Program-made: the position numbers and the translations under genes | Shown: positions 45,843-57,648 of the stretch, piece by piece | Position numbering within the stretch: the first letter of the stretch is position 1 | Layout: every line of letters starts with the position of its first letter | DNA from: Bombus terrestris | Lineage: Eukaryota > Arthropoda > Insecta > Hymenoptera > Apidae | Reading direction: 5' to 3' | NCBI RefSeq assembly: GCF_910591885.1 | Contig: NW_025963548.1 | Location: 2,471,501-2,535,500, forward strand | Length of the DNA stretch: 64,000 nt | Notes under the pieces: generated by a model | The model's database searches: none | What the model was told of the DNA's origin: nothing | Seen by the model: only the letters and a program-made list of their open reading frames with translations

Positions 45843-46219
45843 TGTCATGTAAAATGAGAAAGAAATTTAAAGGAAAGAAGAAAACTTTATTTTTTCCTCG
45901 TTTATACACTTCTGAAATCTAGCCGTGGCCGTTCGAGACTGAGGCTCTTACAATATTTTATTACTTTCGGTGACATCCTTTTCTTCTTGTGTTTTTCATC
46001 CTTCATTATCCCCACTACCCTGTAGGCGTACGTGACTGTTGCTACGCTTCTAGAACATTCGGTAGAAGGACCGTTAGGACATAGATGAACCCTCAGGTAC
46101 TCCGGCAATATACATTGTCGCCAAGGTCGCCATGTGTAATGTTCAAGTATCGGCTGTCTGGAGAATGTTTAGAAGTGGTCGCCTAAGGTGACGTCAGGGC
46201 AAAAGTGTTTGTGGTTACA
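45843..46219 (-). repeat. Errantivirus-like 3' LTR
   Basis: 377 bases, on the plus strand TGTCATGTAAAATG...GGTTACA. It contains AATAAAG-type signals on the minus strand near its end. Confidence 0.92.
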
Positions 46220-46230
46220 CTCCCCCCTCC

Positions 46231-48115
46231 TTAGAATGAACTTAGTCCTCGAAGTTCCTTTTCCTCTTTAAGATAGATGGGTGAATTTTTGCCTTCCAGG
46301 TCGAATGTTACTTGTGAATCGTTGCTGGTGCTGGGCACAGGTAGAATCGGGGTGAATACGTTGATAGGTGCCGGGTTGATTGGCATCGGAGCGCTGGCTG
46401 GTGGATTGTTATTTGTCGTGTTTCGCTTGATTTTACAACAGAATAAATGAAAACACAATTTCGGCATTCCTATTTTGTTGAGAAAGTATAACCATATGAG
46501 AGCAATGGATAAATATCCTATAATTTGTAATATAGATATTCCCCGTGATTCAACTTGATCGATTCTATGAGCAAAAGTTAGTTGATTCGTTTGATCTTCG
46601 ATTCCATCCAGAGTGTTTTTGTATCCGTAATTATCGTTAATAAGTTTTGGAGTTCTCTCTAGTTTATTTAGTAAAATAATCCAGTCTGAATCATTATTCA
46701 GACTGGATTATTTTACTAAATAAACTCCAGTTACATTGACTGTTTTGATTTTAATCTCGTAAGAAATTTCCTTGCTACTGCCACTGATTCTCATATGGTT
46801 ATTCTTGTACAATATGTCTACGGTTTTATTAGTTTGTAACAAAGATGGTTTCTCTAGTCTAACAATTCGATTTGTCTTTTCTTCGAAAATGCTCAGATCT
46901 ATTGGTTTTTCTGGTATAGCTATAAAATGATTCTCAGCGTTTAATGGGATAAAAGTTATATCTTCAATGTTATAAACTACTACCTTACAGAATTTGACAG
47001 TGTTTTCTGCGCTTAAGATTTCAGAGTTACAATCGTGCTTCACCCGACGGTCGTGAATCGGCTTAGTTTGTTTGCAAATGTAAAAGTCAGATATAGAACG
47101 GCATTGCTTATCCAAGTAGTTTTGATCGACATTGATGTAATTTAGTCCTGACGTTAAAAATATCGGATGAACTACTAAAGGTGCTAAAAACACTTTGTTC
47201 GTGAGAGATGGTATGGGATATATTTGCTCTATATCCCATTCCATGTCCATAACTGTTGGTACAGAAATTACAAAGAAAACTTTGTTTTGTCGAGTAAACA
47301 ATGTGAGTTCTGAGATATCTAAAATATTTTGGAAATTCTCTTCCTTTGGTATAAAAGCGTTTCCTACTGTTTTGCTACCTAGTACTTGGGCGTAATTGTT
47401 AATAAAAGTTCCGGGATCAATAATCTGTGGGCTTATTATTCCTTGTTTTCCTAAGATGATTAAATTGAATATTTCGTCGATTTGGAAATGTAAGTCAGAG
47501 AGTGAGCTTTCTAGAGCTATGACTTTTATTAAGGTGATCTCGTTTTTGTTAAGCGTTTTAGGTTCGTTTGTTACACCTGTGTCTACTTGTTTCAGTCGCT
47601 GGATGACGTCGTTATTTAAAATTCGTTTAATCAAAGCTGTCTGGTTAGCTACTATGGTTTTTAGGCTGTTACCTTCTTCAAAGAGTTTGTCTATATTTTT
47701 GTTGATTATATCTAGATCGTTCGCGGCTAGGGTTCCAAAAAGAGTTTTACTAATAGATCCGATAGCGTCTACTAGTCCTCATCTACTTCTGAGATGAATG
47801 TGAGCTAAGGATCGTAATTCGATGCTAAGTGTTCTGACGTTATTTAGTTTTGCTTGCAAAGAGCGTATTTCTGGTAATATGTTACAGTCTTTTCGTGTCT
47901 CGCAATGATTCCTAACTTCGGCTACTCCCTTTTCAATATATCTTACTTGTTCCAATACAGCACAAATATCTAGTCCTATAATAACATTTATGTGTTCGCT
48001 ATAAAGATATGCTTTGGATATTTTCTCATGAAATATTCCATTATTGTCAATAGGGGTTATTTTTAATCCGTTAAGGGTGGTAAAGCCGACGGCAAGGGTG
48101 ATCGTCCTGAAAAAT
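46231..48115 (-). pseudogene. Errantivirus Env (baculovirus F-like), two stops
   Basis: A reading phase running from a hydrophobic signal-like segment overlapping the end of pol (about 48110-48060) to a stop at 46231. Seen: Cys-rich ectodomain parts, a basic proteolytic boundary at about 47785 followed by a fusion-peptide-like GLVDAIGSISKTLFG, a long ectodomain (46708-47634), a membrane segment (about ISILQIIGYLSIALIWLYF, near 46500-46560) and a Pro-rich tail. An in-frame TGA (47779-47781) lies at the proteolytic boundary, and a TAA lies in the hairpin at 46661-46726, before the membrane segment. By family knowledge this is a class I membrane fusion glycoprotein; here it cannot be made in full length. 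Confidence 0.8.
46661..46726. repeat. Perfect 31-bp inverted repeat with 4-base loop in env
   Basis: Arms 46661-46691 and 46696-46726 are exact reverse complements (AGTTTATTTAGTAAAATAAT at the outer end), with loop CATT. The left arm supplies the normal coding sequence and the right arm looks like a fold-back copy; it introduces a TAA in the env phase. Confidence 0.95.
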
Positions 48116-51100
48116 AAGGTTTTATTCCGTTACCGTGGATTTTCTTAACTCGATCTCTAATGAGAATCTCATAATACGGTGTCTTGACTGATTTAATAAC
48201 GTAGGGTCCTAACCATTCGTCGTCCAATTTATCCGACTTATGATCGTTGTGAAGGAGTATACGATCTCCTTCCTTAAATAAGGTTTGAGTTCTAATGATT
48301 TTTCTTGTCTGATCTCTCATGTACCTCTTTCTACTTTGTTCAAGGGTGTTCTTCGCTATCATTCTATATTTTTGCAATTGTTTTTGCCATAGTGCAAACA
48401 TTTCTTCGTAGGTGTAATTGGAAGTTCGGGATACGGAAGACGGGAGGTTGGCTTTTCTTCCAAATGTTAGTTCGAAGGGTGAAAATCCAGTTGCATCGTG
48501 TATCGCGGTATTATACCCTAGGCAAATAAAGTCTAATACCTGATCCCATTCTTTATTAGAATCGTGTAGGCTCGTGCGAATCATGTCTTTTACTGTGGCG
48601 TGTGTTCGTTCTAAGGATCCATTAGATTGAGGATGAAAACTAGTGGTCTTTATATGTTTGATTTTAAATGCTGCCTCGAATTTTTCCATTAGTTCGCTAA
48701 TAAAGTTTCGTCCCTGGTCTGTTTGTATCGTTTTGGGTGCTGACAAGATGTAAATGTAGTGATGTAGTACTGCATCGATAATCGATTCGGTTCGTTGTGT
48801 TTTCAGTGGTACTAAAACGAGATATTTCGTTAGGTCATCGTGAATCGAAAGAATGTATTGATTTCCAGGTGTGGTTTTAGGCATCGGACCAATTAGATCC
48901 ATGGCTATCTTTTCGTTTGGTTTTACTGGTGTCTGAGGAATTACGGGTTGTTCCTTGGGTCTGATTCTAACTAGCTTTTGTCGTTGACAAGCTTCGCAAT
49001 TTTTTATAAAATCTTCTATCCTCTCCATGAGGCGTGGGATTTTGAATTGGTCCTTGATTTTACTATATGTCTTTTGAATACCCAAGTGTCCACTAATGTC
49101 GTTATGGTTTTCGCGTATAATGTCTAGAGCTTGTTCGTCAGTTATGGTTCGTATTGGTTCGTATGCAAAAGTTATTTCTTCAATTTGGTCATTATTAAAC
49201 ATGAGTGTTACTTTGATCCTAGCTTTTTCGGTTTCGGTAAAACTATTGTCTCCTATCCCAATTTTCTTGCGTTTCTTGGTTAGCTCAAAAATTTTTCGAA
49301 TCCAAGTATCTTTGTCGAATGGACCTAATGTTTCTCTATTCAATTGATAGAAGGTGTGATCGTTTGGCGTGATTTTAAGTCGTCTCGGGGGTGTCGCGTC
49401 TTCTGACCATGCGTTAAAGTGTTCTACAATATTTTCGGAGTTTGCAGGTGTGTCTGGGACTGATTTGTCGGTAATTTGGTAAATTTTTCTGGAAAGTGCG
49501 TCGGCTGCTGTGTTCTCTTTACCTTTGCAATACTGAATATCGTACTCGTATTCTTCGAGTTTAAGTCTCCATCTAATCAAACGCGAAGAAGGGTCTTTGC
49601 AATTTTTGAGCCAAGTGAGTGCTTGGTGATCGGTTCGAATAACGAATCGTCTTCCTAACAGGTATTGCCTGAGTCTCTTAACTGCCCATACGATAACTAA
49701 TAATTCCTTTTCTGTGGTAGAATAATTTTTCTCTGGGGGGTTGAGTGTCCGTGATATGTAACAACAAGGATGTCCGTCTTGTGATAAGATTGCGCCTATT
49801 CCTTCATTGGAAACGTCTGTGGTGAGTATGAATGTTTTCGTGTAGTCTGGGTATGCTAAAACTGGGGCTGAGCATAGCTTTTCATTTAGTGTGTCAAAGC
49901 TTGTCTGTTGCGTTTCAGTCCATCTAAAAGGATTGTCTTTCTTTGTGAGACCTGTTAATAGTTTGGCGAGTTTGGAAAAGTTTTTAATGAATTTTCTGTA
50001 GTATCCAGCTAATCCGAGAAATGACTTTACGTCTGTTGGTGTTTTGGGAATCTTAAAGTCTTTAACTGCGGAGATCTTTTTAGGATTTGGCTTTATGCCC
50101 TCGTGTGTTATGACATGTCTAAGTATTCTAATTCAGGTATTAGAAACTCGCATTTGTCGGGTTGGATTTTTGGTCCTAACTCTTTTAATCTTTGCAATAC
50201 TATAGCAAGGTTTTCATTGTGTTGTTGAATTGTACTACCGAATATTATTATGTCGTCAAGGTATACAAAGCAGTATTTGTTCAATAATCCTCGAAATGCG
50301 GTATCCATCATGCGTTGGAAGGTGGCTGGGGCGTTTTTTAAACCGAATGGCATGCGATTATAGTGAAAGTGTCCCTGACGTGTGCTAAAGGCTGTATATT
50401 TCTTTGAGTCGGTGTCCATAGGTATTTGATGGAATCCCGAAGATAAATCTAGAGCAGAGAAGAATTTGGCGTTGCCTAATTGTGATAGAATGTCGTCGAT
50501 TGTCGGTAGTGGGTAGGCGTCTTGATCGGTAAGTTCATTTAATTTTCGAAAGTCGATAACTATACGCCATTTCTGTTTGCCTGATGCGTCTGATTTCTTG
50601 GGTACTACCCATACTGGACTGTTGTAAGGAGAATCTGATTCTTCAATGATATTTTTATCTAACATTTTTTTCATTTGTTTTTCAATTTCTGCTTTATGGG
50701 CTTCGGGAGGTCGGTACGATTTGGTATTGACGATTTTGTTTTCGCGTAGGGTAATAGTGTGTTTTGTTAGGTTAGTACAAGGTAGGGTATCGGATTCTAG
50801 GTCAAACACGTCTATGTAATGTAGGAGGATCTTTTCGATAGGAATACGAAGTTTGTCTTCAATATGGTCTAGTCTAATTATTTGTTTCATTTTAGCAATT
50901 TTATCGAGATCGTGTTCATAAGAAAGATCATTAGTGATTATAGTTGGTTGCTCACCAGTATTGCAGAAACATACTCTCGTCGGAACTTTATCCAGATAAA
51001 TTGTTTCGATTTTGGTTTGCCCTGGGAGAATGGTTTTCGGCGCCTGGAAAAATATTTCGTTCCCGTTTAATTGTATTGATTCGTTGTTAATTCGATATGA

Positions 51101-51547
51101 GTAGTTAGAGAGCATCGGTAAACCAATTATTCCGTCTTCTATTAAAGGAAAATCGTCTGGCACAACGTACAATGTGTTCATGATGTTAAAGAATTGAAAG
51201 TCTACTGTTTCGTCAGTTTGGTATTTGTCATTGCCCATGTAAAATGTTTTAGCTACTGTCTTTTTAGGTTTAAATATGGCACTTGATCTTTTAACTAAAT
51301 TTATTCCTGCACCGGTATCGATTAAATATCGTTTGATTTCTGTTCCCGATCGAACTCCAATGGATGGAAGTTTTCCTGTTGTTGCTTGTACTTGTACGAC
51401 GTCTCTCGAGGTTCTGGTAGCGCTGTTTCCTCTTCTCGTCCCGCATTCTCCATGTTTATATTGTAGCTGCGCGGTGGCGGAAGATTTCGCTGGCTGGCCG
51501 GTTGAAAATTTCGGCAGTAATTTGCGGTATGTCCTATTTGGTTGCAC
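48063..51547 (-). pseudogene. Errantivirus-like pol, one frameshift
   Basis: Frames 50108-51547 and 48063-49580, linked by a readable RNase H region, with a single one-base shift near 50130 just after EFLIPELEYL. Protease: YLIDTGAGINLV. Reverse transcriptase: SPVWVVPKK, RIVIDFRKLNE, FFSALDLSSGFHQIP, catalytic YLDDIIIF. RNase H: ILTTDVSNEGIGAIL, ENTAADALSR. Integrase: HLGIQKTY...NCEACQRQK zinc-binding, MDLIGPM, QTDQGRNF, NGSLERTHA; catalytic residues are all present. The start overlaps gag in the -1 phase, as usual for errantivirus gag-pol frameshifting. Confidence 0.9.
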
Positions 51548-52671
51548 TTAAAACACTTCATTCTTCCTCCGTTGTTTATTTGAGTGCTTGTCGGCAGGCG
51601 ATTGAGCGTAGTCATCGGACCGCTCCTAAGTGGGGGTTTGCGTTGTGACGAAACATTCCCTCGGGCGAATGAGTGAGCTCTTATTTGCTGCCTGCACTGA
51701 TTTCCGCGGTTTCCCTCAATTTCTCCGATTAATAGTTCTGCTTCGAACGCGGCATCTTGTGCTTCTTGTAAGGTGCGCGGTTTCATGTTTGATGTTCTGA
51801 TTTCTATCTCGGGTTTTAAATTTAGTATGAACGTTTTGGTTGCGCGTTCGTTCTCTAGGTCTATCGCGACTGCTCGTCGAATAGGATCGCGAATTACCTG
51901 TTGCAATGCGTATATAAGTTCATTAAGACCTTGTCGAAATCTTTTGACGTATCCGTGTACTGATTCGTTAAAACTTTGCCGAGTTCTTTGTAATTAATCG
52001 CGTGCACCGTTTGAGGTTACGCTAATCGATACGAACTTCCTCAGATTTTCGAATAAGGCGCCGTACGTCTCGATAACCGAATGTCTAATGCCTCTTTCGG
52101 CTTCGCCGACAATGCGTTTGGTTAGAATTAATTTCAATAAAGCACGCTTTTCCTTACATTCCGATCTAGCTTCGCTTACCCGCTTGATGAATCCCTCCAC
52201 TCCAATGTCATCTTGACCGTTGAGGACTGGGATGAACTCGATGCTGGTTTTCGCGTCGAACATATGTCGTTCGTACGAGGCTGATTCTTCTTCCTCATCC
52301 TCGGAGTTCGCTGGGTCGGAGGTTTCTGGAGTTTCTTTGATCCGAACGCGTTCTTCCGGAGATTTCACTATGCGGGTGTCTCGAGTAGTGCTTCTGCTGG
52401 CAGAACTAGTATCGTCTGTTATAATTGAGTTGAACTCAGACGTATCTACGGAGAATTGTACTCCTAGCTTGAGTTCGGCCACAGTCTTCCCTATTAGTTC
52501 CATTTCCTTGATCCGTTGAGTGCTTTCATCGCGGATTAGTTTATACAAATCATTTATAACTGCCTTATGTTCTTCGTGCTGGCGCTGCATCATATCCAAA
52601 ATTGCCCGCTGGTTTGGATCACCGCTAGTCGAAGCGACAGGTGTAACTTTCTTATCGTCCCTTTTGTCCAT
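51322..52671 (-). pseudogene. Errantivirus-like gag, one in-frame stop
   Basis: From MDKRDDKK at 52671 the phase is open to a TAA at 51994-51996, then open again to 51322. The N-part has a coiled-coil-like segment and acidic/Ser-rich linker, the middle a capsid-like region (SIEFIPVLNGQDDIGVEGF), the C-part a CCHC zinc knuckle (CFKCNQIGHTANYC). The last 226 bases overlap pol. The leader is 52672-52850. Confidence 0.85.
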
Positions 52672-52850
52672 TTCAGAGTAATAGATCGTCGGAGTCTGAC
52701 GTTATCGAATGCAATCGATCGATCCTTTTAGAGGAAATGGTTCTACTTACTAATAAAACCGTTCTTAGTAGTCCAGGTTGCTTGATACACCTTTGGTCGG
52801 ATGTCCCGAAGGCCAAAACCGTAATCTTGTTTTATCCAACGTTGATGTAT

Positions 52851-52866
52851 CCTGGCAGGATCGCCA
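52851..52866 (-). promoter_or_regulatory. Errantivirus-like primer-binding site
   Basis: TGGCGATCCTGCCAGG on the minus strand, three bases after the 5' LTR; it would pair with a tRNA ending CCTGGCAGGATCGCCA, plausibly an arginine tRNA. Confidence 0.75.
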
Positions 52867-52869
52867 AAA

Positions 52870-53245
52870 TGTCACGTAAAATGAGAAAGAAATTTAAAGG
52901 AAGGAAGAAAACTTTATTTTTTCCTCGTTTATACACTTCTGAAATCTAGCCGTGGCCGTTCGAGACTGAGGCTCTTACAATATTTTCTTACTTTCGGTGA
53001 CATCTGTTTCCTCTTTTGTTTTTCATCCTTCATTATCCCCACTACCCTGTAGGCGTACGTGACTGTTGCTACGCTTCTAGAACATTCGGCGGAAGGACCG
53101 TTAGGACATAGATAAACGCTCAGGTACTCCGGCAATATACATTGTCGCCAAGGTCGCCATGTGTAATGTTCAAGTATCGGCTGTCTGGAGAATGTTTAGA
53201 AGTGGTCGCCTAAGGTGACGTCAGGGCAAAAGAGTTTGTGTTACA
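52870..53245 (-). repeat. Errantivirus-like 5' LTR
   Basis: 376 bases; TGTCACGTAAAATG...GTGTTACA on the plus strand. Confidence 0.92.
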
Positions 53246-54061
53246 CTATCCATGTGCCTGATCTTGAGTTGCCATGCTCGCTCGTGCCGGTTGTTGATTG
53301 ACGATGGAAATTTCCACGTCCCCTGCTCGTATTTCCTTTGTTTCCTCTTCCTCTGCTGCGACCACGTGTTGACCCACGCCAAAAGCTGTTACTGCTTCCC
53401 GCTTCGACGCCATTTTGACACTCTCTCGCAGATGTTCAACTCTTCCACATCTGAAGCATCCTTCCTTTTTTGCAGAAAAGGCGTTGGTATGCAATTCTCC
53501 TCGATTGGACTTATTCTTCTTCTCAGCTATTTCAATTTTATTTCTTACATATGCTACCGTTTGATTATCTGCTTTCAATGCATCTACTATATCCGCTATG
53601 TAGGTGTATTCTTCGGGTAACGTATTCAGCGTGAAATTTAGTTTTTCCCTCTCACTCACTTGTGTACTCGGACATTTTAATTCGTTTATTAATTTTTCGA
53701 AATTACTAAAAAACGATGCTGAATCAGTGTAGTTCTCAAGTCTTATCTTTTCCAATCTCCTTCTGCATACGATCTGTAGTGCCGTCGAATCTTTCAAGTA
53801 CATTTCATCAAACTTTTTCACTATCTCATACGCCGTTTTTTCTTCTCTAATATATTCCAATTGTCTATTTGTGACGGCACTATAAATTATATTTATTGCC
53901 TTCAGATCCTTTTTGTCCCAGTCTTCATTGTCTGTTTCTGTCTTCACCCTAGTTGTGACAATCTCGCATTCTTTATATCTGAGAAACATCGTTATTCTTT
54001 GCTTCCACATACCGTAATCCTCACCATCGCAAATAGGTATCATGATTTCCGATCTATCCAT
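53246..54061 (-). CDS. Copia-A gag, cut by the Gypsy insertion
   Basis: Open for 271 codons from MDRSEIMIPICDG. Copia-type gag core: DYGMWKQRITMFLRYKE, FDEMYLKDSTALQIVCRRRLE, LNTLPEEYTYIADIVDAL. The zinc knuckle is CFRCGRVEHLRESV, with Val for the last Cys. The stop codon lies in the CTAT duplication at the insertion junction. The gag phase and the protease phase beyond the insertion differ by one base, so either a programmed shift or an older indel separated them. Capsid function in an intact element; the element is dead. Confidence 0.82.
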   Translation of the reverse strand: MDRSEIMIPICDGEDYGMWKQRITMFLRYKECEIVTTRVKTETDNEDWDKKDLKAINIIYSAVTNRQLEYIREEKTAYEIVKKFDEMYLKDSTALQIVCRRRLEKIRLENYTDSASFFSNFEKLINELKCPSTQVSEREKLNFTLNTLPEEYTYIADIVDALKADNQTVAYVRNKIEIAEKKNKSNRGELHTNAFSAKKEGCFRCGRVEHLRESVKMASKREAVTAFGVGQHVVAAEEEETKEIRAGDVEISIVNQQPARASMATQDQAHG

Positions 54062-54225
54062 TTTAAATGATTCCTTATCTCTTACTCAAGCGTTCCTACG
54101 TGCACGAAGTGTATTTTTCCTCTTTGTAACCTTTGAACGTTTCTTTCCTTACTGAGAACTCACTCGAACTAACTCGCAATATTGAAAAACACGCACTAAA
54201 ATAACTTGCAAAATTATGAACCACG

Positions 54226-54236
54226 CTCTGCTACCA
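54226..54236 (-). promoter_or_regulatory. Copia-A primer-binding site
   Basis: TGGTAGCAGAG on the minus strand, directly after the 5' LTR; complementary to the CTCTGCTACCA 3' end of initiator Met tRNA. This differs from Copia-C, which uses the internal tRNA site. Confidence 0.9.
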
Positions 54237-54481
54237 TGAAAAGATATAGAATGGATTCGGAAATACAAATAATTCCCTTTATTTAGCACACAACTGTTAT
54301 ACATATATCTTATACTCTTAAGACCTCAAAATCCTACTCACACGCACGCCTGTTGTCAACCGACTCTTCCAGATACTTCTAACGACTGGCTCTTGTCTTT
54401 TGTCTCAACCAATACCCGGACGTCCTCTCACGCTTACACACACATTCACATGTACAGTGTAAATGTATCATATTCCCAACA
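54237..54481 (-). repeat. Copia-A 5' LTR
   Basis: 245 bases; TGAAAAGATATAG...ATTCCCAACA on the plus strand. The outer end plus flank is repeated inverted at 20162. Confidence 0.92.
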
Positions 54482-55559
54482 GGAATAAATACTCAGATCA
54501 ACGTGACTACGTTTCGATTGCAGGTATGTAGACAATTCGATGCGCGTTATATTCCATATCTGATGCCAAGTACAGTGCACATCATCCGGTTTACGCTATG
54601 TAAAATCTGGACCCAGCCAGATCCAGCGTTGTTGCAATTTCGTATATTCAGGATTAAGTATTCAAACCGACGTATCTCCGATTCTATGGCACATATGGCT
54701 ACAATTAGAGGCTCGTTATACTCCAAATTTGCTGCCAAACACAGTGCACGTTATCCCGTTTGATGCATGTAAAATCGGGACCCAGCCGAACCCTGCGTAT
54801 TTGCAGTTTTGCATATTCAGTATTAAATATTCGAATCAACGAATCTCCGTTTCTATGGCACACTTACAGACAATTCGGTGCGCGTTATATTTCACAGCTG
54901 ATGTCATATACAGCGCACATCAGTAGGTTAGCGTTTTCTTCACCCTTGTCCCTGTCAAATACACCATAATTGCAGTTTAGCATATTCATGCTTGAATATC
55001 GAAAGCAACGTATCTTCGTTTCTATGGCAGATATGACGAAAATTCGGTGAGCGTTATGCTCCTGATTCGCTGGTGAGCACAGAGCACATCTTCCGATTCT
55101 ATCTTCTCTTCTGTCTCATGTCTTCTCTGGTCACTGACAGATTCAGCGTAATTGCTGTTTTGCATATTCATGCCTAAATGTTCAAACCAACGTATCAGCG
55201 CTGCTATTGGATTCATGTCGCAAATGCGATGCGCACTATACTCCGCAATTACAGCCAAATACAGTACTTATCCGGTTCGCGCTATGTCGACTGTATTTTC
55301 GAGCTATAGCGGGGAGACGCGGTCGTTTGAATACGCGTCAATGGGAGTCGTAAATTCCAGTTACGATTGGAATAATCGACACCACGAATTGTTCGATCCC
55401 CGTATTTCGCTTAGGATAATAGGTGTAGTCGTTGTGGTATAACACTGGGAGTCACAAAGTTATAAAAAATATATGTATTTCCAACGATTTATACAATCAC
55501 ACTGAGTAAGAACGCCGTTGCTTAAGATACAGATAACGAAGAGAAGGATTATTCTTAGA

Positions 55560-55790
55560 TGAGAATGTGAGCTATAGGAGCTCTAGGTCCGTGAGAGCTG
55601 TAGGAGCTGTCGGACTTCTGGATACTGTGAGAGAAATAGGAGGCTCTTAGAGATATAGGAACGGTGAGAGTTGTAGGGATTGCAGGAACTTTAGTCACCG
55701 TGAGAGACGATGGAACTCTGAGAGATATAGGAACGGTGAGAGTTATAGGGATTGCAGGAACTCTAGTCACCGTGAGACATGATATAACTC
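55560..55790 (-). repeat. 72-bp tandem repeat, two copies (U6)
   Basis: GAGATATAGGAACGGTGAGAG...GGATTGCAGGAACT...GTCACCGTGAGA repeats at about 72-base spacing. U1 and U2 have one copy. Confidence 0.75.
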
Positions 55791-56492
55791 TAAAGTTTAT
55801 TCTGATGTGAGTACGGAGCTCGGTATGGTTGTGCCCTTTGAACGAAGAACGCGGATTCGATGCTTACATTGTTAGTTAGGAAAGTGAGGGCAATGATCCG
55901 CGATGCCGATTGGTTATGACTAATGTTAGGAAGGAAGAGAGGAGGAAGAAGCCTCCTACCAACGTGGGTCCTAGGCGACATTATTTATGGGAAAACTCAG
56001 ATTTTCCGTTAGGTAGATGTCCGCATTTTTCGTTAGGCCACTACCCGCTTTCTCCGTAATTCTTAACAGCGCGTAATAAACCCAAGGACCTTTCTAAAAA
56101 CCGACCGACAACACTTCTAGAGTTAAAAAGTCTTTTCTCACAAACAGATTGACTTAGACCATATGTGCGAACAATGCAGCTAGGATTTCATATTTATGGT
56201 GGGTCCTTGGGCCTATGGAGGATTCGAAGGATGGCACGTGGACCGTTGGCTGTCAAGCCGCGCGGGATTGAGTGCAGATGTGTTGCGCGGCAGAACATCG
56301 ACTCTGGTCTCTGTTATATGCAGTGTAATTGTTGTTTTGCAGATTCAGACTCAAATATTCAACTCCACGTATCTCCGTTGCTGTTGCTGATATGTCGACA
56401 ATTCGATGTGCCTGGTACTCCACATTTCTTGCCAAATGCATCGTTTACCAGCCAGTCTGCGCTATATCCAGACTGGTCCCAGACAGATCAAG

Positions 56493-57466
56493 CATAAATA
56501 TAAATCGGAGATGAAAGAACACGGGAACCTTCCGTTTGGAATTTTGGAAAAATCCCGTGACATTGTAATCTATATTCCACCATAGCAGTAATTCAACAAT
56601 TGTAGCCATCCAGTCCGATTGTAATTGTTCGAAACTTGTGATACTGCAATTGGCCTCGAGGCGACAACCAGTCACCGAACGTAGCCGCGGTCAAGGGATG
56701 AACGTTTTGTCTAATAAAGGCATGGAGTAATTCTATAGCTGTCCTTAAATGAAATAATCGTAGCGGCACGTGACAGTAAACATTCCAACGGTTTCTGTCC
56801 CGTGTCTCGCCACACGCAGACTCTATCCGTCGGATAAGATGATTGCCAGATGTCAACGCATCTCAACAGTATATGTTTAGCTAGCCTGAGGACCCATTAT
56901 AAACCTTAAGATTTAGTTAATTAAAGTCCTTAACAGTCCTAAACAGGCAAACAGTCTTCGTTCCAACTACGGGATGATAGGTGAAATATATTTTTCCACG
57001 GACGACGCTTCCCGCTAGCAACGTTCCCTCAAGGGCTACTAGCATCCTTCTCTAACCATCAACATGGACATTGTCCAATTAACAGTAACGTCACTATCAA
57101 TCTCTTTCCGAGCGAAGTCTTTTCTCCACGAATCCGATGTTCCTGTGCCCTTAGACACACCCATCATTGTTTTCCACTGCAGCATCATCGTGCCGGAAAA
57201 TCATTCTCTCGTGAGGTCACATTAGCCAGTTACAAAGAGCCTTAACACTCGGTGGATATTCTATGTTTTGACAAAGAGTTTGTTCAGTCCTACATATACC
57301 GTAGATAAGTAAGTATGGTACAACTTGGAATCAGGATGAAAACGAATTCTGTTATCCCGTTGACCGCGGCTTTGTTATTGAACCCAGGATCATTGTCATT
57401 AGCTTCTCGTGTACCTAATTACCACGACTACTTGTCAAATTATATAACAATCAAATTTACACTAGT
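56493..57466 (+). repeat. Module R upstream of F-box copy 6
   Basis: Full-length R as in U1, U2 and U4, although the F-box gene behind it is of the frameshifted class found with truncated R in U3/U5. Confidence 0.6.
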
Positions 57467-57648
57467 AAATATCTGCTCTATTGCATAACTTCAACGTCTA
57501 AACCAAATGAAGATTCGTTTCGCGCCGCTAACTCTAATCATAATGTGAACCCGATGTAAGTGAAAATACATGCACATACCATCGATTCTGCCTAACCAGG
57601 ACTCTCACCTGGAACCGGAACTCGCAGTGCACCGTGACGAACGGCACA

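Larger units (their letters stand above)
45843..53245 (-). mobile_element. Errantivirus-like Gypsy element with env, inserted in Copia-A
   Basis: 7403 bases. LTRs 45843-46219 (377) and 52870-53245 (376), TG...CA, with about 13 differences. Duplication CTAT at 45839-45842 and 53246-53249. Primer site TGGCGATCCTGCCAGG (minus, 52851-52866) lies three bases from the 5' LTR and is plausibly tRNA-Arg. The polypurine tract GGAGGGGGGAG abuts the 3' LTR. Gene order gag, pol, env. Each gene carries at least one lesion. It is younger than the Copia-A host element, judged by LTR divergence. Confidence 0.95.
42405..54481 (-). mobile_element. Copia-A element with nested errantivirus-like Gypsy
   Basis: LTRs of 245 bases (42405-42649 and 54237-54481). 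Target duplication GGAAT at 42400-42404 and 54482-54486, inside satellite. Primer site TGGTAGCAGAG (minus, 54226-54236) abuts the 5' LTR and matches the 3' end of initiator Met tRNA. Without the nested 7.4-kb insertion the element is about 4.67 kb. About 17 of 245 LTR positions differ by eye. Several stops and shifts; dead. Confidence 0.95.
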
